Shown here: positions 41,218-50,596 of the stretch, in pieces
Layout: each line of letters opens with the position of its first letter
Position numbering within the stretch: position 1 is the first letter of the stretch
Translations under genes and position numbers: made by a program
From: Hahella chejuensis KCTC 2396
GTDB lineage: Bacteria; Pseudomonadota; Gammaproteobacteria; Pseudomonadales; Oleiphilaceae
Direction of reading: 5' to 3'
Assembly (NCBI RefSeq): GCF_000012985.1
Contig: NC_007645.1
Span: 1 to 64,000 of the forward strand
DNA length: 64,000 nt
The notes under the pieces: generated by a model
Told to the model about the DNA's origin: nothing
Seen by the model: only the letters and a program-made list of their open reading frames with translations
The model's database searches: none

Positions 41218-42006
41218 ATGGATATACTCACCTGGGTGGGGCTTTTGTTCGGAATGGGCGTGGTGCTGGGAGCGGTTGCTTCCGGCTCCGAGCTGTGGGA
41301 CTTCGTCAACGTTCCCGGGTTGATGATAGTCGTCTTCGGTTCTTTCGCCGTCACCTTGGTGAAGCACCGTTGGCGTAACTTTTTCGGCAGCGTACGCCTT
41401 GCCTTCTCCACTACCTTTCTTGAAAAAACTCAGGACCCATGGGAGCTGTACCGTGAAGCGCGGCAATTGGCGGACGTTGTGCGCAAGCAAGGCTTGCTGG
41501 GATTGGACAGGGTTGAAATAACCCATCCGTTTCTACGCAAAGCCGTCGGTCTCGCCGTAGACGGCCATCCCCCGGAATTCATAGAAGAAGTTCTGCTGGA
41601 AGACACGCATCAGTATGTCGAGCGTCTGCAGACAGCGGAAAAGGTGTTTCGCGGCCTGGGCGAGTCGGCTCCCGCCCTGGGCATGCTGGGCACCTTGGTG
41701 GGGCTGGTGCAGATGCTGAATAACATGCAGGACCCCTCCTCCATTGGCCCCGCCATGGCGATTGCGTTGCTCACCACCTTTTATGGCGCCTTTATCGCCC
41801 AGCTTATCGTGTTGCCGCTGGCTGACAAACTGCAGCTTAAAACTCAGGATGAAGTGCGCAACCGCATGATTGTGATCAGTGGCATTTTAAGCATGGTGAA
41901 AGGGTTGAATCCGCGTATTATCAAGGACGTGTTGGCGTCTTATCTGCCTGAGCTGGACGCTATGGAAGACCTCCATGAATCGACGCCGGCGCAGGAAGAA
42001 TCATGA
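41218..42006 (+). CDS. flagellar motor protein MotA/PomA
   Basis: A 262-residue motor stator subunit that, with MotB/PomB, conducts H+ or Na+ to turn the flagellum. It has four membrane helices (two at the N-terminus: ILTWVGLLFGMGVVLGAVA and FVNVPGLMIVVFGSFAVTLV; two later: APALGMLGTLVGLVQML and AIALLTTFYGAFIAQLIVLPLADKL) and the cytoplasmic loop. The length and wording are closer to PomA/MotC than to E. coli MotA, so sodium drive is possible but not shown. It overlaps motB by ATGA. Confidence 0.88.
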   Translation: MDILTWVGLLFGMGVVLGAVASGSELWDFVNVPGLMIVVFGSFAVTLVKHRWRNFFGSVRLAFSTTFLEKTQDPWELYREARQLADVVRKQGLLGLDRVEITHPFLRKAVGLAVDGHPPEFIEEVLLEDTHQYVERLQTAEKVFRGLGESAPALGMLGTLVGLVQMLNNMQDPSSIGPAMAIALLTTFYGAFIAQLIVLPLADKLQLKTQDEVRNRMIVISGILSMVKGLNPRIIKDVLASYLPELDAMEDLHESTPAQEES

Positions 42007-42830
42007 TCAAACCGCGCAAGCAATCTGGTGGCTTGCTGCCCGTCGGAGCGCCAGCCTGGATTGTTACCTTCGCCGACCTGATGACGTTATTGCTGACTTT
42101 TTTCATTCTGCTGTTGAGCTTTTCCAGTCTGGATGCGGAGAAATACCGCTCCATTGCCTACTCCATGAGTAAGGCCTTTGGCGTGGCCTGGGTTCCTTCG
42201 TCTCAGGGCGCGCCGGATATGTATCCTCTGGGAGGCGATATCACGCCTACCGTGCCGATGGAGCCTGTAATCCGCGATAAGGGCGACGCGGAGCAACCGG
42301 CGCCGCAATCCAACGTAGAGCCCAGCCTGGATTTAAGCCAGGAAGTGGTGAGCGAAGCGGCGTATATGGAAAACGATCGCCTGGCCTCGCGCATGATCAG
42401 TTTGCTGGAGAATGAAATCGAGGACCAGGCGGTGGACATCAAGTTTGACGACAAAGGGGTTGTGCTTAGCTTTACCGAGCGCGCGACCTTTGCTTCCGGC
42501 AGCGAGGAATTGAAGTTATACATGCTGCCGGTGCTGATGAAAGTCACCGATGTATTGGCTGACTGCAAGGGAGACATTCTGGTGACCGGCCATACTGACG
42601 ATCGTCCTATCGACTCGGTGAAGTTCCGCTCCAATTGGGATTTATCGGCGGCCAGGGCGGTGAGCGTGGTGCATCGCCTTGTGCTGGATGGGCGCCTGGA
42701 CGCCAGTCGCGTGAGCGCCATAGGACAGGCGGAAACGCGGCCCTTGGTTCCCAACGACACTGATGAGCACCGGGCGCAAAACCGGCGTGTGGAAATTCAT
42801 ATCGAAAACGCTGAATGCCGGCTGGGCTGA
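42003..42830 (+). CDS. flagellar motor protein MotB/PomB
   Basis: The second stator subunit, 275 residues. One N-terminal membrane helix, APAWIVTFADLMTLLLTFF, contains the essential ion-binding Asp (FADLM). A linker follows, then a C-terminal OmpA-like peptidoglycan-binding domain with TGHTDDRPID, RSNWDLSAARAVSVV, RVSAIGQAETRPLVPNDT and RAQNRRVEIHIE. Its start overlaps motA's stop by four bases, so the subunits should be made together. Confidence 0.9.
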   Translation: MIKPRKQSGGLLPVGAPAWIVTFADLMTLLLTFFILLLSFSSLDAEKYRSIAYSMSKAFGVAWVPSSQGAPDMYPLGGDITPTVPMEPVIRDKGDAEQPAPQSNVEPSLDLSQEVVSEAAYMENDRLASRMISLLENEIEDQAVDIKFDDKGVVLSFTERATFASGSEELKLYMLPVLMKVTDVLADCKGDILVTGHTDDRPIDSVKFRSNWDLSAARAVSVVHRLVLDGRLDASRVSAIGQAETRPLVPNDTDEHRAQNRRVEIHIENAECRLG

Positions 42831-42914
42831 GCGCGCGCAGCCTTCAATATGCGCGCAGGATCAGGGTAGAATGTGCGGCCCGGTAAATAACTATGATATG
42901 CAGGTGAATACGAT

Positions 42915-43223
42915 ATGAGCGGTCCTTCACAACCGAAAGTGGTGGATGAGGAATGGAGCGATGAACGGGTTCAGGGATTTTTGGCGTTGCTGCCCCGGGA
43001 TGAAACTGATCCCGACTACCATGTTCTGCGGCAGGCTTATGAATACATGCTGGCCCGCGATTATGCGCGTTTCGTGGCCTATTTCGCCGAAGCTGGCCGT
43101 AATATCAATGCGTTGAGTCCAGAAGGCGAAACCATGCTGGATCGCGTTGCAGAGCACGCACGTGGCGCGGAATATGCGCAAATCCTGCGTGACGCCGGCG
43201 GTAAGAAAGCGGCGGAACTGTAA
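42915..43223 (+). CDS. PA4642-family small conserved protein of unknown function
   Basis: A 102-residue soluble protein. The core WSDERVQGFLALLPRDETDPDYHVLRQAYEYML and RDYARFVAYFAEAGRNINALSPEGETMLDRVAEH resembles the PA4642 family I know from Pseudomonas (function unknown; ankyrin-like single repeat at the end). It lies downstream of motB in the same direction, 85 bases away, and converges with hsp20. Confidence 0.7.
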   Translation: MSGPSQPKVVDEEWSDERVQGFLALLPRDETDPDYHVLRQAYEYMLARDYARFVAYFAEAGRNINALSPEGETMLDRVAEHARGAEYAQILRDAGGKKAAEL

Positions 43224-43236
43224 AAAGTCTGGATTG

Positions 43237-43270
43237 TAAAAAACCGGGGCGAACTACACATCGCCCCGGT
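43237..43270 (-). terminator. intrinsic terminator of the hsp20 gene
   Basis: ACCGGGGCGA and TCGCCCCGGT form a perfect ten-base stem with an eight-base loop; on the - strand it is followed by a T-run (rc of TAAAAAA). It serves the convergent hsp20 gene. On the + strand there is no T-run. Confidence 0.85.
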
Positions 43271-43299
43271 CGCCGGTTTAGTGCGGCAGGTCGCCCAAA

Positions 43300-43749
43300 C
43301 TACTGCACGTTGATTTCGATTGCTTTGGGCTGCGCCTTTTCCACCTTGGTCAACTGCAAGGTCAGGATGCCGTCCCGATATTCCGCGCGGATGTTGTTTT
43401 CATCCACATTATCCGGCAGCGTGAAGGAGCGTGCGAAAGCGCCGTAGAAGCGTTCTACGCGATGGTGTTTTTTGTCGCCCTCTTCTTTTTCCAGCTTGCG
43501 TTCGCCCTGAATGGACAACACGCCTTCATGGACGGCCACTTTGACGTGGTTTTTATCCACGCCAGGCAACTCCGCCTTAATCAAGAACGCTTCTTTGGTT
43601 TCCGTGATATCCACGGCGGGAGCCCAGTCAGCCTTGCGGATCACTTCTTTGCCGTTTTCACTGACGCGGGACTGGCCCTGCAGAGAGCGGTTATAACGGT
43701 CCAGAATATCTTCGAACTCAGAAAACGGATTCCAACGGGTAATCGCCAT
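43300..43749 (-). CDS. Hsp20/alpha-crystallin small heat-shock protein
   Basis: Small heat-shock proteins bind unfolding proteins and keep them refoldable. The 149-residue protein begins MAITRWNPFSEFEDILDRYN and has the alpha-crystallin domain (PAVDITETKEAFLIKAELPGVDKNHVKVAV, then FYGAFARSFTLPDNVDENNI) with the C-terminal AQPKAIEINVQ (the I-x-I-type anchor is KAIEI). GGAG precedes ATG 43749. A sigma32-like promoter lies upstream, and a strong terminator follows. Confidence 0.92.
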   Translation of the reverse strand: MAITRWNPFSEFEDILDRYNRSLQGQSRVSENGKEVIRKADWAPAVDITETKEAFLIKAELPGVDKNHVKVAVHEGVLSIQGERKLEKEEGDKKHHRVERFYGAFARSFTLPDNVDENNIRAEYRDGILTLQLTKVEKAQPKAIEINVQ

Positions 43750-43884
43750 AATTCAATCTCCAAAAAGAGTTTAAGTACAAATCTGTTAGCCTGACGCGAC
43801 AGGCTCTATGTAATCATTTACACCTGAAACTGCTGATTGGGGTGACGTCTTGCCCCGGTTACGCTGCGTATCGTGATAATAGAA

Positions 43885-43910
43885 ATAATGGCGTTAAAAA
43901 TGTTTTCAAG
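43885..43910 (-). promoter_or_regulatory. candidate sigma32 (heat-shock) promoter for hsp20
   Basis: On the - strand CCCCTTGAAA supplies a full sigma32 -35 (CTTGAAA), followed 11 bases after CTTGAA by CGCCATTAT, similar to the -10 CCCCATNTA. The spacer is two or more bases shorter than usual. It lies about 135 bases before the hsp20 start. Confidence 0.4.
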
Positions 43911-43979
43911 GGGCGCCCTGACGACAAAAAAAATTATATTCTGATTTGCGTCAATTTCCTCCCGCCTCCTGAATTTCCC

Positions 43980-44522
43980 CTACTCGCTCCAGTTTTCCTG
44001 CAGGTGCAGGTCCTTCAATTTGACGTAGTTGGCGGCGGTGTACTGGAAAAATTTTTTTTCCTTGTCACTGAGCGGACGCGCTTGTTTCGCTGGCGCGCCA
44101 ACGTATAAGTAACCGCTTTTCAAGCGCTTGCCGGGAGGCGCAAGCGTACCGGCGGCGATCACCACATCGCTCTCCACATGAGCGCCGTCCATGATGATGG
44201 CGCCCATACCGACAAGGATGCGGCTCTCAAGCGTGCAGCCATGCAAGATGGCCTTGTGGCCGATGGTGACGTCGTCCCCGATCGTCAGCGGGTAGCCGTC
44301 GGGGTTGAAAGGTCCCGCATGAGTGATATGCAACACCGAGCCGTCCTGCACGCTGGTGCGCGCGCCGATGCGGATGCGGTGCATGTCGCCGCGTATCACC
44401 GCGGTGGGCCAGACGGAGCAGTCGTCGCCCAAATGAACGTCGCCAATGACAACGGCGGTGGGGTCGATAAAGACGCGCGCTCCCTGCGTCGGCGTGATTC
44501 CCTGATAAGTGCGCACAGGCAT
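43980..44522 (-). CDS. gamma-carbonic anhydrase-family protein (YrdA-like)
   Basis: A 180-residue left-handed beta-helix protein of the gamma-carbonic anhydrase/YrdA type. Hexapeptide repeats run from IDPTAVVIGDVHLGDDCSVW to the C-terminus, with the family stretches WPTAVIRGDMHRIRIGARTSVQDGSVLHITHAG and GHKAILHGCTLESRILVGMGAIIMDGA (metal-ligand histidines in HITH and GHK). ATG 44522 has GGAG eight to nine bases upstream; a longer TTG start at 44543 is less likely. Many YrdA proteins have no demonstrated carbonic anhydrase activity. Divergent from prlC, as in Pseudomonas. Confidence 0.9.
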   Translation of the reverse strand: MPVRTYQGITPTQGARVFIDPTAVVIGDVHLGDDCSVWPTAVIRGDMHRIRIGARTSVQDGSVLHITHAGPFNPDGYPLTIGDDVTIGHKAILHGCTLESRILVGMGAIIMDGAHVESDVVIAAGTLAPPGKRLKSGYLYVGAPAKQARPLSDKEKKFFQYTAANYVKLKDLHLQENWSE

Positions 44523-44732
44523 GGTGAAGACTCCAAACATCAAAAATCTGAGGCGCCCTAGTAGGGCTCAAGAGCCCGAATGGCGGATTGTTACTTTAGC
44601 ATTGATCGGACTATTCTAAAGCAGGATTCCACGGCGCATTACTTGAAAGCCGCCGCCAACGCCCACATTTTGATTGCTCGGGGGCGTTGCGATCAGCAAC
44701 CCCGGAAGACTTGTCAATTCAGGAATATTTCA

Positions 44733-46766
44733 ATGACCAATCCATTGCTCGCCGATACGGCGTTACCCCCGTTTTCACAGATTCGCGCCGAACATGTCAA
44801 AGAGGCGATGGACAAATTACTTGCCGAAAACAGAAAGCGAATTGTTGATCTGGCGGCGCAGCCCGCATTCAATTGGGACAATCTGGCGCAGCAAATGGAT
44901 AACATGTCGGACAAGCTGAACCATGTGTGGTCGCCGGTCAGCCACCTGAACAGCGTGCTCAACAGCGAAACGCTGCGCGAGGCCTACAACGCTTGTATCC
45001 CCGAGCTGTCCCGCTACGGTACGGAAATCGGTCAGAACAAGGCGCTGTACGACGCTTATCACGCCATTAAAGAGTCCGAAGAATTCAGTTCGCTTAGTGA
45101 AGCGCAACGTAAATCCATCGACAATACCCTGCGCGACTTCCATCTGGCTGGCGTTGATCTGCCGGAAGACAAGAAAGCGCGCTACATGGAAATTTCGCAG
45201 CGTTTGGCGGAGTTGGGGAGTAAATTCAGCGACAACGTGCTCGACGCCACGCAGGCCTGGACTAAACACATCACCGATGCGGATTTACTGAAAGGCATGC
45301 CGGACTCCGCTCTGGCGGGGGCGCGCCAGGCGGCCAAGTCCCGTGACAAAGAAGGTTATGTGCTGACGCTGGATTTCCCCAGTTTCTATGCAGTGATGAC
45401 TTACTGCGAAAATCGCGAATTGCGGCAGGAAATGTATGAAGCCTATAACACGCGGGCTTCTGAACAAGGCCCCTACGCCGGTCGCTGGGATAACTCTGAT
45501 GTGATGAAAGAAATCCTGGTGCTGCGTTTGGAAAAAGCGCGTCTGTTGGGCTTCAACACCTATGCGGAATACTCTCTCGCCACCAAGATGGCGCGTACGC
45601 CGGATGAAGTGCTGGGTTTCCTCAATGAGCTGGCGGAGAAGTCCGTGGCGGTGGCGCGTCAGGAATTTGAAGAGCTGAAAGCCTTCGCCAAAGAGCAGGG
45701 TCAGGACGAACTGCAATCCTGGGACGTCAGCTTCTATTCAGAGAAACTGCGCCATCACCGTTACGCCGTATCTCAGGAAGAGTTGAAGCCCTACTTTCCC
45801 GCCTCCAAGGTGATCAACGGCATGTTCGCCGTGGTGCAACGCCTGTTTGGCGTCACCCTCGACGAAGTCGCCGAGTTTGATCGCTATCATCCGGACGTGC
45901 GCTACTTCAAAGTGCGCCGTGACGGGGAAGAGATCGCCTCCATCTATATGGATCTGTTCGCGCGCGAGAACAAGCGCGGCGGCGCCTGGATGGCGGATTA
46001 CGCAGTGCGTCGTCGTCTGGACGACGGTTCTGTGCAAAAGCCCGTGGCGTTCATCACCTGTAACTTTGCGCCCGCCACGGAAGAGCATCCTGCGCTGTTG
46101 ACCCACGATGAAGTGACCACCCTGTTTCACGAATTCGGCCATGCGCTGCATCATATGCTGACCACGGTGGACTGCAATGATGTATCAGGCATCAATGGCG
46201 TGCCCTGGGACGCGGTGGAACTGCCCAGTCAGTTTCTGGAAAACTGGTGTTGGGAGGAAGAAGCGCTGGCGCTGATTTCCGGTCACTACCAGAGTGGCGA
46301 ACCACTGCCGAAAGAATTGCTGGAGAAAATGCTGGCGGCGAAAAACTTCCAGTCCGGCATGTTGATGGTGCGTCAGCTGGAATTCGCCCTGTTCGATTTT
46401 CGTTTGCATCACGAATACGATGGCTCGGAAGGCTTCGCCATCCAGCAGGTGCTGGATGAAGTGCGGGATAAAGTCGCGGTGATCAAACCACCCGCCTTCA
46501 ATCGTTTTCAGCATAGCTTCAGCCACATTTTCGCCGGCGGTTACGCTGCGGGCTATTACAGCTATAAGTGGGCGGAAGTACTGGCGGCGGACGCATTCTC
46601 CCTGTTTGAGGAAAATGGCGTGTTCGACCCGGAGACGGGCCGACGCTTCCTGCATTCAATTCTGGAAAAAGGCGGCAGCCGCGAGCCTATGGATCTGTTC
46701 ATTGAGTTTCGTGGGCGTCCGCCGGAAGTGGAGGCGTTGTTGCGTCAAAGCGGCATCGCCGCCTGA
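44733..46766 (+). CDS. prlC: oligopeptidase A
   Basis: PrlC is a cytoplasmic M3-family zinc metallopeptidase that degrades oligopeptides and cleaved signal peptides. The 677 residues contain the zinc motif LFHEFGHALHHML (HEFGH) with the downstream glutamate ligand in the helix after FLENW. It starts at ATG 44733 (MTNPLLADTALPPFSQI), with AGGA upstream; the open frame back to 44580 encodes no similarity. yheV follows after about 70 bases, as in other gammaproteobacteria. Confidence 0.95.
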   Translation: MTNPLLADTALPPFSQIRAEHVKEAMDKLLAENRKRIVDLAAQPAFNWDNLAQQMDNMSDKLNHVWSPVSHLNSVLNSETLREAYNACIPELSRYGTEIGQNKALYDAYHAIKESEEFSSLSEAQRKSIDNTLRDFHLAGVDLPEDKKARYMEISQRLAELGSKFSDNVLDATQAWTKHITDADLLKGMPDSALAGARQAAKSRDKEGYVLTLDFPSFYAVMTYCENRELRQEMYEAYNTRASEQGPYAGRWDNSDVMKEILVLRLEKARLLGFNTYAEYSLATKMARTPDEVLGFLNELAEKSVAVARQEFEELKAFAKEQGQDELQSWDVSFYSEKLRHHRYAVSQEELKPYFPASKVINGMFAVVQRLFGVTLDEVAEFDRYHPDVRYFKVRRDGEEIASIYMDLFARENKRGGAWMADYAVRRRLDDGSVQKPVAFITCNFAPATEEHPALLTHDEVTTLFHEFGHALHHMLTTVDCNDVSGINGVPWDAVELPSQFLENWCWEEEALALISGHYQSGEPLPKELLEKMLAAKNFQSGMLMVRQLEFALFDFRLHHEYDGSEGFAIQQVLDEVRDKVAVIKPPAFNRFQHSFSHIFAGGYAAGYYSYKWAEVLAADAFSLFEENGVFDPETGRRFLHSILEKGGSREPMDLFIEFRGRPPEVEALLRQSGIAA

Positions 46767-46776
46767 GAGAAATAGC

Positions 46777-46808
46777 AAGGGCCTGCGTCGCAGGCCTTGT
46801 ATTCATTT
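46777..46808 (+). terminator. candidate terminator after prlC
   Basis: CAAGGGCCTGCG pairs with CGCAGGCCTTG (one bulged G) with a short loop, followed by TATTCATTT. The T-tract is interrupted, so termination is probably partial, allowing some readthrough into the yheV-like gene. Confidence 0.55.
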
Positions 46809-46835
46809 AGCCATCGTATTTACCGGGTAGTGCAT

Positions 46836-47075
46836 ATGGTGAAGCGTTTTATCGCGGGGGCGGTGTGTCCCCGCTGTGGAGAGATGGACAAGATCGTCAG
46901 CTACGCCGACGAAGAGCAGCGGCAAGTGCGTGAGTGCGTCGCATGCGGCTTCTTTGAAAAGCTGCGCGAAGCTGATGGGCCGACGGAGCTGCAAACCCGC
47001 GTCACCCGTTCGAAACAGACGGAAGCGCAAGTGCAAACGATCAAGTTTTATCCCCGTCCCAAGAAAGAGCAATAA
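46836..47075 (+). CDS. YheV-family small zinc-ribbon protein
   Basis: A 79-residue protein starting MVKRFIAGAVCPRCGEMDKIV, with two CxxC pairs (CPRC and CVAC) that should bind one zinc, and a basic C-terminal tail. It matches the YheV/DUF2387 family, of unknown function. ATG 46836 is chosen because the family begins MxKRFIAGAxCP; an upstream GTG (46797) lies in the terminator. Its place after prlC is conserved. Confidence 0.86.
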   Translation: MVKRFIAGAVCPRCGEMDKIVSYADEEQRQVRECVACGFFEKLREADGPTELQTRVTRSKQTEAQVQTIKFYPRPKKEQ

Positions 47076-47112
47076 CGGTGTGTGAGCCTGACGTCTTGTT
47101 GCTGAATACCTG

Positions 47113-47760
47113 TCAACAACGAGGCTGAAAGCTCATACGAATGTGATGCTTGTCCAACAGGTTCAGCCAGTCTTCGTTCAGAGGTCGCCAGCGTTTGGTG
47201 TTGGTCTTCACCAGAAAGGGCGACAGGTCCAGATGATAGAAATCCGGCAGACTCACCATTTGGCGCACAGTCAGATGGGTGGCCTGATCCAGTTCATTGG
47301 CGAAGGGCTCGCCGATCAGATGATGGGCCAACAGATTGGCCTGAGTGGCCTGTAGATCGCAGATCGGGCTATTGCGCAGGCTGCGATTGTTCTCATAAAC
47401 CTCCTCCACCAAACGATGGCTTTGATAGGCCATGATCAACAGGCAGTCCAGACCGGTATGGCGCAACACCAGGACGGATGGATGCGCGAAGTAATGGATG
47501 GTTTTTTCGATGAAGGGCGCGAACAGCTTTTCCGTGCGGCTTGCTGCGGCGCAATGCGCCACGCACTCCACTAAACGTGGGGCGAGCTCGATATAATCGA
47601 TGACGAAATGAATGAGGTCCTCAACCGGCTGTGATCCGTTCAGTTCAATGACTCGGTGCAGAGAATCCAGTTGCTGGCGAAGCCACTTGGCGTAATTTTG
47701 AGTTTTAAGCTCTGCGGCCTTAGCCTGATTGATGATCTCGTATACTGCAGCGAGGCTCAT
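47113..47760 (-). CDS. protein of unknown function (215 residues)
   Basis: A 215-residue soluble, mostly helical protein with several Trp and His residues, e.g. RLVECVAHCAAASRTEKLF, HPSVLVLRHTGLDCLLIMAY and WLNLLDKHHIRMSFQPRC at the C-terminus. There is no signal peptide, membrane helix or motif I recognise. It starts at ATG 47760, with AGGGAAA upstream, and is convergent with the yheV-like gene. The next - strand gene upstream is the MATE exporter, 90 bases away. The coding pattern supports a real gene. Confidence 0.6.
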   Translation of the reverse strand: MSLAAVYEIINQAKAAELKTQNYAKWLRQQLDSLHRVIELNGSQPVEDLIHFVIDYIELAPRLVECVAHCAAASRTEKLFAPFIEKTIHYFAHPSVLVLRHTGLDCLLIMAYQSHRLVEEVYENNRSLRNSPICDLQATQANLLAHHLIGEPFANELDQATHLTVRQMVSLPDFYHLDLSPFLVKTNTKRWRPLNEDWLNLLDKHHIRMSFQPRC

Positions 47761-47853
47761 CTATAACGATTTCCCTAAGTGACAACTATAAAAAATTGTT
47801 TCAATCCAGACGCATGACTTCAGTGTAGTCAAGGGATGCCAAAGTGCGTAATA

Positions 47854-49188
47854 CTAATTTGTAATGAACCACTTTTCATGCTGACAAAATGTTTTGTACA
47901 GCCACGCCTGATAGGCGCCCCTCGCCGCAAGAAACAGGCAGAGTGAGAACCAGAGTCCGTGATTGCCCCAACCCTGAGTGAGCCACCAACTGGGCAGAAA
48001 CACCAGCAGGGTGGCGACAATAATTGTATCCCGCATCGCTTTGCCTTGGGTAGCGCCCACAAAAACGCCATCGAACAGGTAACTCCACACGCCGATCAGA
48101 GGACATAGAATCAGCCAGATCAGATAGCGACTCGCCTCGACGCGAATGACTTCCAGGTCGGTCAGTCGGTAGATCAACCCTTCGCCTCCCAGCCAGAAAG
48201 CCAGGGTCAGCAGGAGCGCCGTCACTAGCGACCAGACGCCTCCTACTCTGGCGGTGCGGCGCAGCATGCCCTGATCGCGCTTACCGACGGCTTCTCCACA
48301 CAGGGCTTCGACGCCATTGGCGAAGCCGTCCAGGGCGTTGGAGATGATCATCAAAAAGGTCAGCAATACGGCGTTTGCGGCCAGAACGTTGGTTCCCAAC
48401 TGTGCGCCTTGCGCCGTAAAGAAAGCGAAAGTGAACAGCAGCAGGATCGTGCGGATGAAAAGATCGCCATTGAGCTTGAGCAGCTTGGCGAAAGCGCTGC
48501 GCGCCCAGAGTTCCGGATTGCGCATCTGGGTGAAAAAGCACCCGACGTCACCGCGTATAACGAAGAAGAGTCCCAGCGCCAGACTGTAATATTCGGCGAT
48601 GAGCGACGCCCAGGCCACGCCGTCGGCGCGCATACCGAAACCGACCACGAACAGCAGGTCCAGTACGATATTCACGAGGTTGGCGCTGACCGCCAGAATT
48701 AATGCGCTGCGAGTACGCTGACAGCCGATCAGCCAGCCCACCACGCAGTATTGAATCAGCACCGCCGGCGCACTGAAGATGCGGATTTCCGCATAGTTGT
48801 GCGCTTGCGTCCAAATGTCGCCGGTGGCCTGCATCCACGCCAGACCCAGGGGCAATATCCAGGCGCGATTGAGAATCATGAATAGCCCAATGCCAAGTGC
48901 GATGGCCGCCGCGCGCAAGAACTCGCGGATCAACCTGCCCTGGTCCCCGGCGCCCCAGGATTGCGCCGCCAGACCGGTGGACCCCATGCGCAGAAAGCCG
49001 AACGCCCAGAACAGAAATGTGAACAGATTGCCCGCCAGCGCCACGGCGCCGAGATAGACCGGAGAATCCAGGTGTCCCAGTACGGCGGCGTCCACCAGAC
49101 CCAGCAACGGCGTGGTGATATTGCTAAGAATTAACGGCCAGGCGAGGGCCCACAAACGCAAGTGAAGCGTTGCCGGGGGAGTGCTCAT
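47854..49188 (-). CDS. MATE-family efflux transporter (DinF-like)
   Basis: A 444-residue inner-membrane exporter with 12 predicted helices. The N-terminal LALAWPLILSNITTPLLGLVDAAVLGHLDSP and FLRMGSTGLAAQSWGAGD are typical of the DinF branch of MATE drug/organic-cation antiporters, as is ALDGFANGVEALCGEAVGKRD in the second half. AGGAG lies four bases from ATG 49188. Substrate unknown. It is divergent from the cytochrome oxidase cluster. Confidence 0.92.
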   Translation of the reverse strand: MSTPPATLHLRLWALAWPLILSNITTPLLGLVDAAVLGHLDSPVYLGAVALAGNLFTFLFWAFGFLRMGSTGLAAQSWGAGDQGRLIREFLRAAAIALGIGLFMILNRAWILPLGLAWMQATGDIWTQAHNYAEIRIFSAPAVLIQYCVVGWLIGCQRTRSALILAVSANLVNIVLDLLFVVGFGMRADGVAWASLIAEYYSLALGLFFVIRGDVGCFFTQMRNPELWARSAFAKLLKLNGDLFIRTILLLFTFAFFTAQGAQLGTNVLAANAVLLTFLMIISNALDGFANGVEALCGEAVGKRDQGMLRRTARVGGVWSLVTALLLTLAFWLGGEGLIYRLTDLEVIRVEASRYLIWLILCPLIGVWSYLFDGVFVGATQGKAMRDTIIVATLLVFLPSWWLTQGWGNHGLWFSLCLFLAARGAYQAWLYKTFCQHEKWFITN

Positions 49189-49435
49189 GAAACTCCTGAA
49201 GATGTGGCGATCAGATCACTGAAAGTGACCAGATTTGTGCATGAAATCAGCTGGATAGCTTTTTTACCTAAACCATGACTGAACAATTGCCAGCCCGATC
49301 CAAGTTTGTCTATACTGGCGCTGTACCTTGCATTTGACTTCCTACAAAAGTAGTCGACGGACCGTTGTAGGCGGGCCGTCTTGCAGGAAGTGTCCGGCAG
49401 TAACAATAAAAACTAAGCTGTGGAGACACAATAAT

Positions 49436-50557
49436 ATGATGTCACGAAGACGCGCAATAGCGGTGGCTTCGCCCGTTCCGTTTGTATCTGCGTCCGCTTC
49501 GGCCGCCTGGGAATTGAATATGACTCCCGGGGTGACGGAAGTGAGTCAGTCAGTATACAGCCTCCACATGACTATTTTCTGGATCTGCGTGATCATAGGG
49601 ATAGTGGTGTTTGGAGTAATGTTCTGGTCGATCTTCAATCACCGCAAGAGTAAAGGGGCGAAACCCGCCCAGTTCCATGAAAGTACGACAGTCGAGATTA
49701 TCTGGACTGTTATTCCCTTCCTTATTCTCATTGGCATGGCCATACCCGCGACCGGCACGCTGGTCAAAATGTATGACGCCAGTGAAGCGGATATGGATAT
49801 CAAAATCACCGGTTACCAATGGAAATGGCGATACGAATACCTGAACCAGGACGTCAACTTCTTCAGTAATCTGTCAACTTCCCAGGACCAGATCTACAAC
49901 CGCGACGACAAGGGCGAACACTACCTGTTGGAAGTGGACGAGCCTCTGGTGTTGCCGATAAACAAGAAGATCCGTTTCCTGGTCACCTCCGCCGACGTCA
50001 TTCACTCCTGGTGGGTGCCCAGTCTGGCGGTCAAGCGCGACGCTATTCCCGGCTATATCCGCGAGGCCTGGACGGTTATCCAGGAGCCCGGTATTTACCG
50101 CGGTCAATGCGCTGAACTGTGCGGCAAGGATCATGGCTTCATGCCCGTCGTGGTGAAAGCCGTGCCTGAGGAAGAATATCAGGAGTGGCTCCTGGCCAAA
50201 CAGGAACTGGCTCGTCAGGAATACGAGTTGAAAAATAAAGAATGGACGATGGAAGAATTGGTTGCACGCGGGGAGAAAACCTACGCGTCCAGTTGCGCTG
50301 TGTGCCATCAGGCCAATGGCGCCGGCATACCGCCGGCATTCCCTGCCCTTATCGGCAGCGGCGTAGTCAAAGGTCCGATCGAGAAACACACTGAAATCGT
50401 ATTGCACGGGGTGCCCGGCACCGCCATGCAGGCGTTCGGAGCGCAGCTGAGTGAAGTTGATATCGCCGCTATCGTGACCTACGAGCGTAATGCTTGGGGC
50501 AACAACATGGGCGACATGATTACTCCGCAACAAGTTGCAGAGTTAAAGAACAAGTAG
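49436..50557 (+). CDS. coxB: cytochrome c oxidase subunit II with C-terminal cytochrome c domain
   Basis: Subunit II carries the CuA centre that accepts electrons from cytochrome c. The 373 residues contain two membrane helices (MTIFWICVIIGIVVFGVMFW and IIWTVIPFLILIGMAIP), the CuA-binding GQCAELCGKDHGFMPVVV (Cys, Glu, Cys, His, Met) and VTSADVIHSWWVPSLAVK. A fused cytochrome c domain near the C-terminus has CAVCH and the Met ligand in GTAMQAFG, so this is a caa3-type subunit. Its signal peptide (IAVASPVPFVSASASAAW) is unusually short in hydrophobic residues and has two prolines. GGAG precedes ATG 49436. It leads the oxidase operon. Confidence 0.95.
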   Translation: MMSRRRAIAVASPVPFVSASASAAWELNMTPGVTEVSQSVYSLHMTIFWICVIIGIVVFGVMFWSIFNHRKSKGAKPAQFHESTTVEIIWTVIPFLILIGMAIPATGTLVKMYDASEADMDIKITGYQWKWRYEYLNQDVNFFSNLSTSQDQIYNRDDKGEHYLLEVDEPLVLPINKKIRFLVTSADVIHSWWVPSLAVKRDAIPGYIREAWTVIQEPGIYRGQCAELCGKDHGFMPVVVKAVPEEEYQEWLLAKQELARQEYELKNKEWTMEELVARGEKTYASSCAVCHQANGAGIPPAFPALIGSGVVKGPIEKHTEIVLHGVPGTAMQAFGAQLSEVDIAAIVTYERNAWGNNMGDMITPQQVAELKNK

Positions 50558-50596
50558 TTCTCAGCGACACACAACCAATTTAAGAGGAGTTTGACC

